NCBI GenBank assembly: GCA_035625915.1
Contig: DASPOR010000013.1
Span: 1 to 55,252, forward strand
Direction of reading: 5' to 3'
Length of the DNA: 55,252 nucleotides
DNA from: Alphaproteobacteria bacterium
GTDB lineage: Bacteria > Pseudomonadota > Alphaproteobacteria > JACZXZ01
The translations under genes were made by a program, and so were the position numbers. Below, in pieces: positions 26,261 to 35,263 of the stretch. Every line of letters starts with the position of its first letter. Position 1 is the first letter of the stretch. A model generated the notes under the pieces. The model had not been told where the DNA came from, searched no databases, and saw nothing but the letters and a program-made list of their open reading frames with translations.

Positions 26261-26311
26261 ACGCACCTCAGTCTTGAGCGCACGCGCCGCGACTTGAAGA
26301 CGCATTGATAT

Positions 26312-26345
26312 CTCAGGCCCTTGTCCGAAGCGATGAGGGCCTGAG
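26312..26345. terminator. 10-base-pair hairpin between convergent genes
   Basis: CTCAGGCCCT (26312-26321) pairs perfectly with AGGGCCTGAG (26336-26345) across 14 bases, in the 164-base gap between the DUF2852 and Rieske gene stops. There is no T-run, so it may be a bidirectional terminator of the Rho-assisted kind. Confidence 0.45.
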
Positions 26346-26424
26346 CACATTCAATCGTCCTTGCTGAATTCAGTAGCTGCTTGCCACGCTATTCGACATG
26401 CGCTCGGCAAAACAGGCGCTATCG

Positions 26425-27648
26425 TCAGGCGATTTCGCCGAGATACCACTCGACGAATCGGTTCGTGAAATGCTCCATCGGCGCATAGGGACCCGGCTCG
26501 TAATAACGGGAATTGATGCCGAGCTGGTTGTCTTCGACGATGCGCTTGTCCTCCTCGCTCGTCACCTTCCAGAGCCAGGTAAGCCGGCCCGGGTCGTAAT
26601 CGACGCCCTCGCGTGCGTCGGCGCGCACGAGCCAGATGACCTCCATCTCGCACGTCGCGACGGTGCGAGGGACGAAGCGATAGATAACGCCGTGGTCCGT
26701 GTATGAGACAAGGAAACTCGCCGGCCCGAGGTGGATCGACGTGACCCCGCCGTCGAACCCGTTGAAGCGGCCGAGTAGGGGAGCCACGGCCTTGCCGTCC
26801 ATGCTGCCGGTCTCGACACCGTCATAGAGGGCGTAGCGGAATCCGCGCACGGCCTCCTCGCCGTCGGCCGACGGTACCCAATGATCGTAAGCCGGGATAT
26901 CGACGCCGAGGGCCTCGGCGCGTTCCCGCATGCGGGCGTTGAGCTTTTCAATGCGCGGTAGCGGCTGCTCGAGCGCATGGAACCTCGAATATTCCGGATG
27001 CGAGGGTGAGCAGTGGTAGCATTCGAGATAGTTCTCGACCGCGAGCTTCCAGTTGGCTGCGATCGGATAACGCTCCCGGTGTGCAATTCGCACGCGCGTC
27101 CATTCATAGGGGCCGAAGCAGTCGCCGACTGTCCGCTCCATATGGCCAAGCCCTAATGGCATCGCAGCGAAGGATATGAGGACGATTCCTTCGATCACGC
27201 GCAAATTGACGGGTTTGAGACCGTGGGTCGATTTGTCGAAATCCGCCGGCATGTGCCGCGCCGCGCGCAGGCCGCCGTCGAGACCATAGGTCCAGGCGTG
27301 ATAAGGGCAGACAAGATACCTGGCGTTGCCCGACGCCGCCGTCGCGATGCGCGAGCCGCGATGGCGGCAGACATTGGCGAAAGCGCGCAAACGACCGTCC
27401 TCCCCGCGCACGACGATCGCCGACTCCGACGCGATCTCCACCACAAAATAATCGCCGGCATTGGGCGCACTGCTCTCGTGACCGGCGCAGAGCCAGTGGC
27501 CGATGAAGAGACGCTCGATCTCGCGCGCAAAAACGTCGGGGTCGGCATAAAATGCCTGACGCAAGGCGTGCCCCTGCGGCTGTGCCGCAATCAACGCGGC
27601 GATCTTGCCGTTGCCGCTTCCGCTTCGTTCACTCTGCGCCATACGCAT
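26425..27648 (-). CDS. Rieske non-heme iron oxygenase, alpha subunit
   Basis: This 407-residue protein has the Rieske motif ANVCRHRGSRI and LVCPYHAWTYGLDG (Cys-x-His, Cys-x2-His, residues about 90-125), then the catalytic region NWKLAVENYLECYHCSPSHPE with mononuclear-iron His residues and IVEDNQ with the third ligand Asp. It resembles the large subunit of aromatic or quaternary-amine (GbcA/CntA-like) oxygenases. The start has GAAGGGAAGGG immediately before it; an ATG two codons later has better spacing. No reductase gene is adjacent, so electrons must come from elsewhere. Substrate unknown. Confidence 0.92.
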   Translation of the reverse strand: MRMAQSERSGSGNGKIAALIAAQPQGHALRQAFYADPDVFAREIERLFIGHWLCAGHESSAPNAGDYFVVEIASESAIVVRGEDGRLRAFANVCRHRGSRIATAASGNARYLVCPYHAWTYGLDGGLRAARHMPADFDKSTHGLKPVNLRVIEGIVLISFAAMPLGLGHMERTVGDCFGPYEWTRVRIAHRERYPIAANWKLAVENYLECYHCSPSHPEYSRFHALEQPLPRIEKLNARMRERAEALGVDIPAYDHWVPSADGEEAVRGFRYALYDGVETGSMDGKAVAPLLGRFNGFDGGVTSIHLGPASFLVSYTDHGVIYRFVPRTVATCEMEVIWLVRADAREGVDYDPGRLTWLWKVTSEEDKRIVEDNQLGINSRYYEPGPYAPMEHFTNRFVEWYLGEIA

Positions 27649-27822
27649 CCCTTCCCTTCGATCGGCGCATGACATTAATGGATTCGGCGACACACTACCA
27701 TGCCCGCCGCACCGGTGCGCCGATGCGGACGCGTGCACTCGGTGATCCGAAAACTCGCCCGTGGACAACCGGAGCCGAGGAGGGCAAGCTCCCTCCCGTT
27801 TCATGGAAACGGAGACGCACCC

Positions 27823-28458
27823 ATGCTGACTCTTTACTATTCGCCTGGCGCTTGCTCCCTGGCATCCCACATCGCCCTCGAAGAGACGCGCACGCCTTAC
27901 GAGCCGCGCCCGATCCTGATTGCGAAAGGCGAGCAGCGGAGCGAGGCATACCTCAAAATCAATCCACGTGGCAGGGTGCCGGCATTGGGTATCGACGGCA
28001 AGATCTTGACCGAAAACGTCGCGATCCTGACCTACGTCGCCAAGTGCTTCCCCGAAGCTCGGCTCCTTCCGGTGGATCTTTCCGATGAGGTGCGCTGCAC
28101 CTCCACGATGGCGTGGTTCTCCAATACCGTACACCCGTCTTTCACGCACATCGTCCGGCCCGAGCGTTTTGCAGAAGATGCAACAGCGCACGGAGCCGTC
28201 AAGGAGACGGGGCGCAAGGCATTCTGGGCGAACCTCCAGGAAATCGACGGCCTGCTCAAGAGCAAAGACTGGATGATGGGTGCGCAATATACCGTGTGCG
28301 ATCCCTATGCGCTCGTCTTCTACGGATGGGCTCTGCGGGCTGAGCTTCCCGTGAATACTCTTCCCGCCTTCACGGCTCTCAAGGAGCGGATGCTGAAACG
28401 CCCGGCGGTGCGCAAAGTGCTCGAGCGGGAAGACAGCATCCTCCTCAAGGCCGCGTAG
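27823..28458 (+). CDS. glutathione S-transferase
   Basis: This 211-residue GST has a thioredoxin-fold N-terminal domain (MLTLYYSPGACSLASHIALEE, with Ser-rich glutathione site, INPRGRVPAL with the cis-Pro, and LTENVAILTYVA) and a helical C-terminal domain containing YTVCDPYALVFYGW. This resembles beta-class bacterial GSTs with the conserved Cys in the ACS motif. GGAG lies nine bases before the ATG; an upstream in-frame ATG would add 41 residues outside the fold. It is divergent from the Rieske gene, and the EamA gene follows after 64 bases. Confidence 0.92.
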   Translation: MLTLYYSPGACSLASHIALEETRTPYEPRPILIAKGEQRSEAYLKINPRGRVPALGIDGKILTENVAILTYVAKCFPEARLLPVDLSDEVRCTSTMAWFSNTVHPSFTHIVRPERFAEDATAHGAVKETGRKAFWANLQEIDGLLKSKDWMMGAQYTVCDPYALVFYGWALRAELPVNTLPAFTALKERMLKRPAVRKVLEREDSILLKAA

Positions 28459-28522
28459 GCGTGGAGCCGCCGCCCGTCCGACCGAAGTGGTGGGAATTTC
28501 GCGAGCGAGGGAGCACGCACGG

Positions 28523-29416
28523 TTGAGGGCCCGAGACATGGTGCTGGCGACGCTCACCTCCGTCGTTTGGGGGTTTGCGTTCGTCGCGACGAAGTTGGGC
28601 ATTGACGGCTTCTCGGCACCTCAGCTCACAGCCCTTCGCTTCCTCATTGCGTGCCTGCCGGTGTTCTTCGTGCCGCGGCCTCGGATACCTTGGCCAACGC
28701 TCATCCTGATCGGCCTCACGCTCTTCACGGGGCAGTTCCTGCTGCTCTTCTTCGCCTTTGCGCACGGCATGCCGCCCGGCCTCGCGGCCGTCACGCAGCA
28801 GATGCAGGTGTTCTTCACGGTCCTCCTCTCAGCGCTCTTTCTCCGCGACGTGCCCAGCGCGCGGCAATGCGCGGGCATGGCCGTTGCGTTCGTGGGCCTT
28901 GCCCTCATCGCCTCCACGAAGGGCCGCGATCTCTCGTTCGTGGCACTCGGCTTGGCGCTTTCGGGAGCGCTGAGTTGGGCGATCGGCAACGTGCTCGTGA
29001 AACGCGCGCGCAACACACCCATCTTTCCTCTCGTCGTCTGGGCAAGCCTTGTGCCTCCGCTGCCCGCCCTCGCCCTCTCGACGGCGTTTCGCGATCAGCA
29101 CGGCAACCTTTACGAAGCGGTTGGGAGTGCTTCGTGGAGTGCGGTCGGTGCTGTCATTTATCTCGCCGTCTTCGCGACGGTGTTCGCCTATGCCGCCTGG
29201 GGGAGCCTGCTTCAGCGCTATCCGGCGGTCGTCGTTGCCCCCTTCGCTCTCCTCGCACCATGCACGGGTGTTGCGTCCTCCGCGCTGATTTTTGGCGAAG
29301 CGTTCAGCCCGATCCGCTACGCTGGCATGGGACTCATTTTTCTCGGCCTCGCCGTCATCGTGCTGCCTGCAGGGGTTGCAAGAGTGTTGAGGCCGCTTCG
29401 AGGGCTGCGGTCGTGA
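28523..29416 (+). CDS. EamA family (drug/metabolite) transporter
   Basis: This is a protein of about 297 residues with ten membrane helices in two EamA repeats: TSVVWGFAFVATKLGIDGFSAPQLTALRFLIA in the first and GAVIYLAVFATVFAYAAWGSLLQRYPA, PCTGVASSALIFGEAFS in the second. The family exports amino acids or metabolites. The start is uncertain: TTG at 28523 has GCGAGGGAG upstream and gives the usual RARDMVLA opening; ATG at 28538 has GAGGG at good spacing; GTG at 28487 has no site. It follows the GST gene on the same strand. Confidence 0.85.
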   Translation: MRARDMVLATLTSVVWGFAFVATKLGIDGFSAPQLTALRFLIACLPVFFVPRPRIPWPTLILIGLTLFTGQFLLLFFAFAHGMPPGLAAVTQQMQVFFTVLLSALFLRDVPSARQCAGMAVAFVGLALIASTKGRDLSFVALGLALSGALSWAIGNVLVKRARNTPIFPLVVWASLVPPLPALALSTAFRDQHGNLYEAVGSASWSAVGAVIYLAVFATVFAYAAWGSLLQRYPAVVVAPFALLAPCTGVASSALIFGEAFSPIRYAGMGLIFLGLAVIVLPAGVARVLRPLRGLRS

Positions 29417-29922
29417 TGCGAGCCTGAAAGACGCAAACGCGGCAAATGACTTCGAAGGCGTTCGACTGTATTCGTCAGCTCCGGCAGGTTCACTTCCGTC
29501 CGCAGCACTTGCCGCCCGATGGGTGGCATATCCGCATGATGAGGAGATCATATGACGCGCATATTGAGCTACCCCTTCGTTTTCGCGGCCGGCTGGCTGT
29601 TCAATTTTGTCTTCGATATCCATTTTGCGGCCGGGTTCGCGAGCGGCTGGCTGGCCCACACCTGGCTCGGCGGGTTTTTCAACTAGCGCATGCCGCGAGG
29701 CTTGGGGCGATGCGCGGCCCGAGCGCGCACGCGTCGTTTCATCTTTTACGAGCCAACGCGCCACGATTTCCTTGCCGCCGCGGAGCGATCTGCTAAGTTT
29801 GCCGGTGTAAAAATAGCGTTTCGTGAGGCTGTTTCGACGCCCAAGTCTTCCCCGATAGCGGCCAGCAACCGCTGCAGAAAATTCCCGAATATTTCGCCGC
29901 AAGCTCCGAAGGGTCGTTCTCG
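29417..29922. other. 506-base gap: one small ORF, otherwise nothing recognised
   Basis: Between the EamA gene and phaZ there is only the 44-codon ORF at 29552-29686. The rest shows no long reading frame with a ribosome site, no tRNA and no strong hairpin. The 29687-29922 part is probably the phaZ upstream region. Confidence 0.5.
29552..29686 (+). CDS. small hydrophobic ORF (44 aa) with strong ribosome site
   Basis: The ATG is preceded by GATGAGGAGATCAT, an excellent Shine-Dalgarno sequence at ideal spacing. The product is hydrophobic and aromatic, with segments SYPFVFAAGWLFNFVFDIHF and AHTWLGGFFN, and would span the membrane once. Codon choice is in line with neighbours. It lies between the EamA exporter and phaZ, in the same direction. 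I do not recognise a family. The combination of start signal and hydrophobic composition supports translation, but there is no conservation evidence available here. Confidence 0.5.
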   Translation: MTRILSYPFVFAAGWLFNFVFDIHFAAGFASGWLAHTWLGGFFN

Positions 29923-31164
29923 ATGCTTCTTTATCAGGCCTATCGTGCGCAACAATCGCTGCTCGAGCCTTGGCGGCAGCTCGCCGATTTGGCGCGGCCC
30001 TTTACGGTCCAGCCCTGGCCGATCGATGCGGCCTTTCCCTTCCTCGACTATATCGGCGCCGCTTTCGAGCTCGTCGCCGAGACAAAAATCCGCCACGAGC
30101 GACCGGCCTTCGGCATCGATCATGTTTTGAAGAACGGAGAACCGACTGCCGTCGAGGAAGTCGTTGTCTTGAGGAAGCCGTTTTGCCAGCTCCTCCATTT
30201 CAAGAAAGCCCATCCTGTCGAAACCCCACGCGTTCTCGTGGTGGCGCCGATGTCGGGCCATTTCGCGACTCTCCTACGCGGAACGGTCGCGGCCCTCCTC
30301 GCAGACCACGACGTCTATATCACCGATTGGGTCAATGCCCGCAATGTGCGGCTCTCCCAAGGTCGGTTCGATCTCGACGACTATATCGACCACGTGATCG
30401 AGTTCACGCATCTGCTCGGACCCGACCTGCACGTCATCGCCGTGTGCCAGCCGGCGGTTCCCGTGCTGGCCGCGACCGCGATCATGAACGCGGACAACGA
30501 CCCGTTGGCGCCGCGCTCGATCACACTCATGGGCGGGCCAATCGATCCGCGCGCCAATCCCACGAAGGTCAACGCGTTCGCCATGAAGCGCTCGATCGAA
30601 ACCATCAAGCGCACCGTGCTCACCCACGTGCCGCTTCCCTATGCCGGCTTCATGCGCCGTGTTTTTCCGGGGTTTCTGCAGCTTTCGGGGTTCATGGGCA
30701 TGAATCTCGGCCGGCATCTGCGCGCCCATTCGGACATGTTCCGGCACCTGACCAAGGGCAACGGCGACGATGCCGCCGCGATCCGCCGCTTTTACGACGA
30801 ATATCTCACGGTGATGGACATGACGGCGGAATTCTATCTCCAGACCGTCGAGACGGTGTTCAAGCGCTTCGACTTGCCGCAGGGCCGCATGATCTCACGC
30901 GGCAGGCCCATCGAGCCACGTGCCATCGTGCGCACGGCCCTCATGACCGTCGAGGGGGCCGATGACGATATCTGCGCGCCCGGCCAAACCTTCGCGGCGC
31001 AAATCCTGGCAAGTGCCCTCGATGCGGACAAGCGACGCCATCACCTTCAGGAGAAGGTGGGGCATTACGGCGTCTTCAACGGCCGGCGCTGGCGCGAGGA
31101 AATCATGCCGCGCATGCGCGACTTCATCCGCGAACACGACTCACGTCGGCCCCGATCAAGTTAG
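29923..31164 (+). CDS. phaZ: intracellular polyhydroxyalkanoate (PHB) depolymerase
   Basis: This is a 413-residue alpha/beta-hydrolase of the intracellular PHB depolymerase family. The N-terminal [21 protein letters not shown] and [19 protein letters not shown] are characteristic. The active site is a cysteine, Cys175, in [12 protein letters not shown], instead of serine; the acid is in [13 protein letters not shown] and the histidine in [11 protein letters not shown]. It would degrade stored PHB granules to 3-hydroxybutyrate oligomers. AAGGG lies nine bases before the ATG. Its last nine bases overlap the end of the convergent ABC ATPase gene. No phaC or phasin gene is in the window. Confidence 0.92.
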   Translation: MLLYQAYRAQQSLLEPWRQLADLARPFTVQPWPIDAAFPFLDYIGAAFELVAETKIRHERPAFGIDHVLKNGEPTAVEEVVVLRKPFCQLLHFKKAHPVETPRVLVVAPMSGHFATLLRGTVAALLADHDVYITDWVNARNVRLSQGRFDLDDYIDHVIEFTHLLGPDLHVIAVCQPAVPVLAATAIMNADNDPLAPRSITLMGGPIDPRANPTKVNAFAMKRSIETIKRTVLTHVPLPYAGFMRRVFPGFLQLSGFMGMNLGRHLRAHSDMFRHLTKGNGDDAAAIRRFYDEYLTVMDMTAEFYLQTVETVFKRFDLPQGRMISRGRPIEPRAIVRTALMTVEGADDDICAPGQTFAAQILASALDADKRRHHLQEKVGHYGVFNGRRWREEIMPRMRDFIREHDSRRPRSS

Positions 31165-32199
31165 CGGTAGCCGCCCTTCCTCCACCCCGTGGCAGGCCAC
31201 GAGCACACCGTCGGCTGGGCGCAGCTCCGGCCGCTCCCGCTTGCAGCGCTCGTTCGCGAAGGGGCAGCGCGGGTGGAAGCTGCATCCGCTCGGCGGGTCG
31301 ATGGCGCTCGGTACTTCGCCGGCAACGGGCGTGCGCGCCCGCCCCGAAAGTTCGAGATCGGGAATCGTGTCGACCAGCATACGCGTGTAGGGATGGCGCG
31401 GCAGACGAAAAAGTGTTTCGGCATCCGCCAATTCGGCGAGGCGGCCGAGATACATCACGCCGACCCGGTCGGACATATGGCGCACAACCGCGAGATTGTG
31501 CGAGATGAAGAGGTAGGTGAGGCCGAGCGTTCGCTGGAGATCTTTCATGAGGTTGAGGATTTGCGCCTGGACCGACACATCGAGTGCGGAGGTCGGCTCG
31601 TCGCAGACGAGGAACTCAGGGGTACTCGCGAGTGCGCGCGCGATCGAAATGCGCTGGCGCTGGCCGCCCGAGAACTCATGGGGATATTTCTCGCCGTCGA
31701 CCGCGGCGAGTCCGACCTCGCCAAGCAGTTCCTCGACCCTCGCACGTATCGCCCCTTGACCCTGCAAGAGTCGGTGCACGCGGATCGGCTCCGCCACGAT
31801 ATCCCGCACGCGCCAACGTGGATTGAGGCTTGCATAGGGATCCTGAAAAATGATCTGGAACCGCCGACGAAGGGCCGCGATCTCGGCCCTCCCCTTGATC
31901 GCCGAGATGTCCCTTCCGTCGAACTCGATCGAGCCGCGTGTGGGGACGTAAAGACCGACGACGAGCCGGGCCACCGTCGACTTGCCGCAGCCCGACTCGC
32001 CAACGATGCTCAAGGTCCGGCCACGGGCAATCTCGAAATCGACGCCATCGACCGCGTGAAGCACGCGGCGCCCCTCGCCGGCCAAGAGGCGATTGAGGAG
32101 TGGTGCGGAGGCGTCGAAATATCGTGCGAGCGCCTTGACGCGGACGAGCGGGTGGACCGGGACGGAACGGGTCGATCCCGTGCTGGCGCTTTCAGCCAT
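31156..32199 (-). CDS. dipeptide/oligopeptide-type ABC transporter ATP-binding protein (DppF/OppF)
   Basis: This 347-residue ATPase has Walker [11 protein letters not shown]-loop [14 protein letters not shown], signature [17 protein letters not shown], Walker [13 protein letters not shown] and H-loop ISHNL. The C-terminal oligo_HPY domain has [21 protein letters not shown], whose cysteines may bind a 4Fe-4S-like cluster as in other OppD/F proteins. GGGAG precedes the ATG at 32197-32199, which overlaps the DppD-like gene stop by eight bases. It is the last gene of the importer operon, which ends by overlapping phaZ. Confidence 0.93.
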   Translation of the reverse strand: MAESASTGSTRSVPVHPLVRVKALARYFDASAPLLNRLLAGEGRRVLHAVDGVDFEIARGRTLSIVGESGCGKSTVARLVVGLYVPTRGSIEFDGRDISAIKGRAEIAALRRRFQIIFQDPYASLNPRWRVRDIVAEPIRVHRLLQGQGAIRARVEELLGEVGLAAVDGEKYPHEFSGGQRQRISIARALASTPEFLVCDEPTSALDVSVQAQILNLMKDLQRTLGLTYLFISHNLAVVRHMSDRVGVMYLGRLAELADAETLFRLPRHPYTRMLVDTIPDLELSGRARTPVAGEVPSAIDPPSGCSFHPRCPFANERCKRERPELRPADGVLVACHGVEEGRLPLT

Positions 32200-33199
32200 G
32201 ACCAGCACTCCCGGTCCGAGAGTCGAACAGCCAACAGGCGACTTGCGACGGCCCATTCGTCATCAGCTCGGGCCGTTCCGACATACAGCGCGCGAATGCC
32301 TCATGGCAGCGCGGATGAAAGGCACAGCCCGCCGGGATGCGGTTGAGGCGCGGCATGCTGCCCTCAATCTGGGTAAGGCGCTCGGCCTTCTCCCGGATCG
32401 ATGGTATGGACCCCATGAGACCGACCGTATAGGGATGCCGCGGGTGCTTCACCACTTCGCGCAAAGGCCCAACCTCGACGATGCGCCCGGAGTACATTAC
32501 CGCCACCCGATCCGCCGTCTCCGCAATCACGCCCATGTCATGCGTGATCAGCATGATCGCCGCACCACGATCCCGGCAGCGCGCTTTAAGGACTGCGATG
32601 ATTTGCGCCTGGATCGAGACGTCGAGTGCCGTCGTCGGCTCGTCGGCGATGACAAGGCGCGGATTGGCGCAAAGGGCAAGCGCGATGACGACCCGCTGGC
32701 GCATCCCGCCCGAGAACTGGTGAGGATAATGTTCCATGCGTTGGACGGGCGACGGGATTCCGACTTCGCCCAGGAGTTCGATCGCGCGCGCACGTGCGTC
32801 CGCCGCACTGAAGTCGGCATGGGTGAGGATCGTCTCCGTCAACTGTCGCCCGATCGTGTAAAGCGGATTAAGACTCGTAAGCGGGTCCTGAAAGATCGTA
32901 CCGATACGCTTGCCGCGGATATGGCGCAGCTTCTCGTAGGGCAAGTCGTCAATCCGGCTGCCTTCGAAATAGATTCGCCCGCCCGCAATCCGCCCGGGCG
33001 GTTCGATTAAGCCAATGATCGCGGACCCCGTGATCGATTTTCCCGCCCCCGATTCGCCGACAACCCCAAGCACCTCGCCTTCTCCAATCTCGAAGGAGAC
33101 GTTATCGACCGCGGTAAGCGTGCCACGCCGCGTGGGAAACTCGACTCGCAATTTCTCGACCCGGAGCAAGGGCCGGCGGTCGGGAGGCGTTTCAGCCAT
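32192..33199 (-). CDS. dipeptide/oligopeptide-type ABC transporter ATP-binding protein (DppD/OppD)
   Basis: This 335-residue ATPase has Walker [27 protein letters not shown], signature [16 protein letters not shown], Walker [13 protein letters not shown] and H-loop ITHDMG. The oligo_HPY end has [23 protein letters not shown]. The ATG at 33197-33199 has GAGGG nine bases upstream; an ATG at 33215-33217 overlaps the permease stop in an ATGA arrangement and is a valid alternative that adds six residues. It works as a heterodimer with the next gene. Confidence 0.93.
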   Translation of the reverse strand: MAETPPDRRPLLRVEKLRVEFPTRRGTLTAVDNVSFEIGEGEVLGVVGESGAGKSITGSAIIGLIEPPGRIAGGRIYFEGSRIDDLPYEKLRHIRGKRIGTIFQDPLTSLNPLYTIGRQLTETILTHADFSAADARARAIELLGEVGIPSPVQRMEHYPHQFSGGMRQRVVIALALCANPRLVIADEPTTALDVSIQAQIIAVLKARCRDRGAAIMLITHDMGVIAETADRVAVMYSGRIVEVGPLREVVKHPRHPYTVGLMGSIPSIREKAERLTQIEGSMPRLNRIPAGCAFHPRCHEAFARCMSERPELMTNGPSQVACWLFDSRTGSAGHG

Positions 33200-33213
33200 G
33201 ACCGCATCCCTCG

Positions 33214-34185
33214 TCATCGGAGCTTTGGATTGAGGGCGTCGCGAAGCCAGTCGCCCAGCATGTTGACCGCCAGAACCAGGATCACGAGAGCGATACCCGG
33301 GAAAATCGAGATCCACCATTCGCCCGAAAAGAGGAAATCGTTACCGACCCGGATGAGCGTGCCGAGCGAAGGCTCCGTCGGTGGAACGCCCACGCCGAGG
33401 AAGGAAAGTGTGGCCTCGGTGATAATTGCGATGGCAAGCGTGATCGTTGCAATCACGAGCACAGGCCCCATCACGTTCGGCAAAACATGGCGCAACATGA
33501 TCGCGACCGGATGCCGCCCAATCACACGAGCCGCCTGGACGTAATCCTTGTTGCGTTCGACCATGGTCGAACCACGAACGGTGCGCGCGAAATGCACCCA
33601 ATAGGAAAGCCCGATCGCGAGAATCAGCACATAGACCGCGACTTGATCCTGATACTCGCGCGGCAGCACGCCGCGCATGATACCGTCGACGAGGAGTGCG
33701 ATGAGGATTGCGGGAAAGCTCAGCTGCACTTCGGCGATGCGCATGATTACCGTATCGACGAAGCCCCCGACATAGCCCGACACGAGGCCGAGGACCACGC
33801 CCACGGTCGCGGCAAAGATCACGGAACAGAATCCCACGACGAGGGAAAGGCGCGAGCCGAAGAGGATCGTCGAAAACACGTCGCGCCCGAGATTGTCGCT
33901 GCCGAGCGGGAAGTCCCAGCTTCCGCCCTCGCTCCACACCGGCGGATTGCGTGCATCGAGAAGGCTGACGGAGGCAAGATCGAAGGGATTGTGGGGGGCG
34001 ATCAAGGGTGCGAATGCAGCCCCGCAGAATATGACGAGCGTCGCCACCGCACTCGCCACAGCCACGGGCGAATGGCGAAAACTGTAGGCAAGATCGCTGT
34101 CCCAGGCGCGCGCCAATGCCGAACTTCGACGGCTGGGCTCATGCGCGCCCAACCCGGCATCGTTGCCGAGTGCGGGCTCAGCCAT
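33214..34185 (-). CDS. ABC transporter permease, DppC/OppC type
   Basis: This 323-residue permease has an N-terminal cytoplasmic region, a first helix (VAVASAVATLVIFCGAAFAPLIAP), the DppC hallmark HPLGTDNLGRD-like segment (FPLGSDNLGRDVFSTILFGSR) and the EAA loop KDYVQAARVIGRHPVAIMLRHVLPN. Six membrane segments are predicted. It overlaps the preceding permease gene by eight bases. It forms the channel with the DppB-like protein. Confidence 0.93.
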   Translation of the reverse strand: MAEPALGNDAGLGAHEPSRRSSALARAWDSDLAYSFRHSPVAVASAVATLVIFCGAAFAPLIAPHNPFDLASVSLLDARNPPVWSEGGSWDFPLGSDNLGRDVFSTILFGSRLSLVVGFCSVIFAATVGVVLGLVSGYVGGFVDTVIMRIAEVQLSFPAILIALLVDGIMRGVLPREYQDQVAVYVLILAIGLSYWVHFARTVRGSTMVERNKDYVQAARVIGRHPVAIMLRHVLPNVMGPVLVIATITLAIAIITEATLSFLGVGVPPTEPSLGTLIRVGNDFLFSGEWWISIFPGIALVILVLAVNMLGDWLRDALNPKLR

Positions 34186-35170
34186 ACCCGCCCCCGGCGA
34201 TGGCTCGGTCGACCCTGAGGCGCGGATCGACGACGTAATAAAGAATGTCGACGACGAGATTGATCGCCACGAAAAGGAAGCCGACGAGCACCAGATAAGC
34301 CGCCATCACCGGAATGTCGACGAAGGCGACCGCCTGGATGAAGAGGAGCCCCATGCCCGGCCACTGGAAAACCTGCTCTGTGATGATCGCGAACGCAATA
34401 ATCGAACCAAGCTGAATGCCGGTAATGGTGATGACGGGTACGAGCGTGTTTTTAAGCGCATGGCCGAAATTGATCGCGCGGTTGGAAAGGCCGCGCGCGC
34501 GCGCAAACTTGATGTAATCGGTTCGCAGGACCTCGAGCATCTCGGCACGCACGAGACGGATAATCAGCGTCATCTGGAAGAATCCGAGGGTCACCGTCGG
34601 CATCAGGAGCGCGCGCAGGCCCGAGACGGTGAGAAGTCCGGTTGTCCACCAGCCGAGGCGGACGACCTCGCCACGGCCGAAGGCGGGCAGCCAGCCCAGT
34701 ATGACCGAGAAGAGCAGGATCAGGAGTATGCCAATAAGGAAGGTGGGCAGCGATACGCCCACCAACGAAAGTCCAAGAAACAGCTTGCTCTGCCATTTAT
34801 TGCGGTTGAGCCCCGTATAGACGCCGAGTGGTACGCCGATAACGAGTGCGAAGATGGCCGCGGCGAAACTGAGCTCGAGTGTGGCCGGCAGACGCTCGGC
34901 AATGAGGGTCGAGACCTTGCGGCCTTGGCGGTAGGAGACGCCGAACTCGCCTTTCACGGCGTTGCCCGCGAAGCGCGCGAACTGCACGACGAAGGGATCG
35001 TTGAGGCCGAGCTGCTGGCGCAATGCTTCCCGGTCGCGGTCGCCCGTATCCTGGCCGACCATGTTGTTGATCGGGTCGCCCACATAGCGGAAGAGACCGA
35101 ACGCGACGAGGCCGACGACCAGCATCACGCCGATCGACTGGACGAGTCGGCGGAGGATGAACGCAATCAC
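34178..35170 (-). CDS. ABC transporter permease, DppB/OppB type
   Basis: This 330-residue permease opens with FILRRLVQSIGVMLVVGLVAFGLFR, and has the long periplasmic loop before helix 2 with LGLNDPFVVQFARFAGNAVKGEFGVSYRQG. The EAA loop is RTDYIKFARARGLSNRAINFGHALKN. The start is GTG at 35168-35170 after a G-rich stretch; a better site is not seen. It follows the binding-protein gene by 93 bases. Confidence 0.92.
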   Translation of the reverse strand: MIAFILRRLVQSIGVMLVVGLVAFGLFRYVGDPINNMVGQDTGDRDREALRQQLGLNDPFVVQFARFAGNAVKGEFGVSYRQGRKVSTLIAERLPATLELSFAAAIFALVIGVPLGVYTGLNRNKWQSKLFLGLSLVGVSLPTFLIGILLILLFSVILGWLPAFGRGEVVRLGWWTTGLLTVSGLRALLMPTVTLGFFQMTLIIRLVRAEMLEVLRTDYIKFARARGLSNRAINFGHALKNTLVPVITITGIQLGSIIAFAIITEQVFQWPGMGLLFIQAVAFVDIPVMAAYLVLVGFLFVAINLVVDILYYVVDPRLRVDRAIAGGGYG

Positions 35171-35263
35171 GCCGCCCCCGTGCGTGTACTGCGACGCGAG
35201 CCCGCCGCGATTCCGACGAATGCAACGGTCTTGTCCACCAGGATCGTGCCCCGACCCGGCACC

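Noticed and set aside
27649-28602. N-terminal extension of the Rieske frame by 318 codons
   Set aside because: It would run antisense through the complete GST gene; a good ribosome site and family start are at 27648.
30274-30747. 157-codon frame antisense to phaZ
   Set aside because: No ribosome site and opposite to well conserved catalytic residues of PhaZ.
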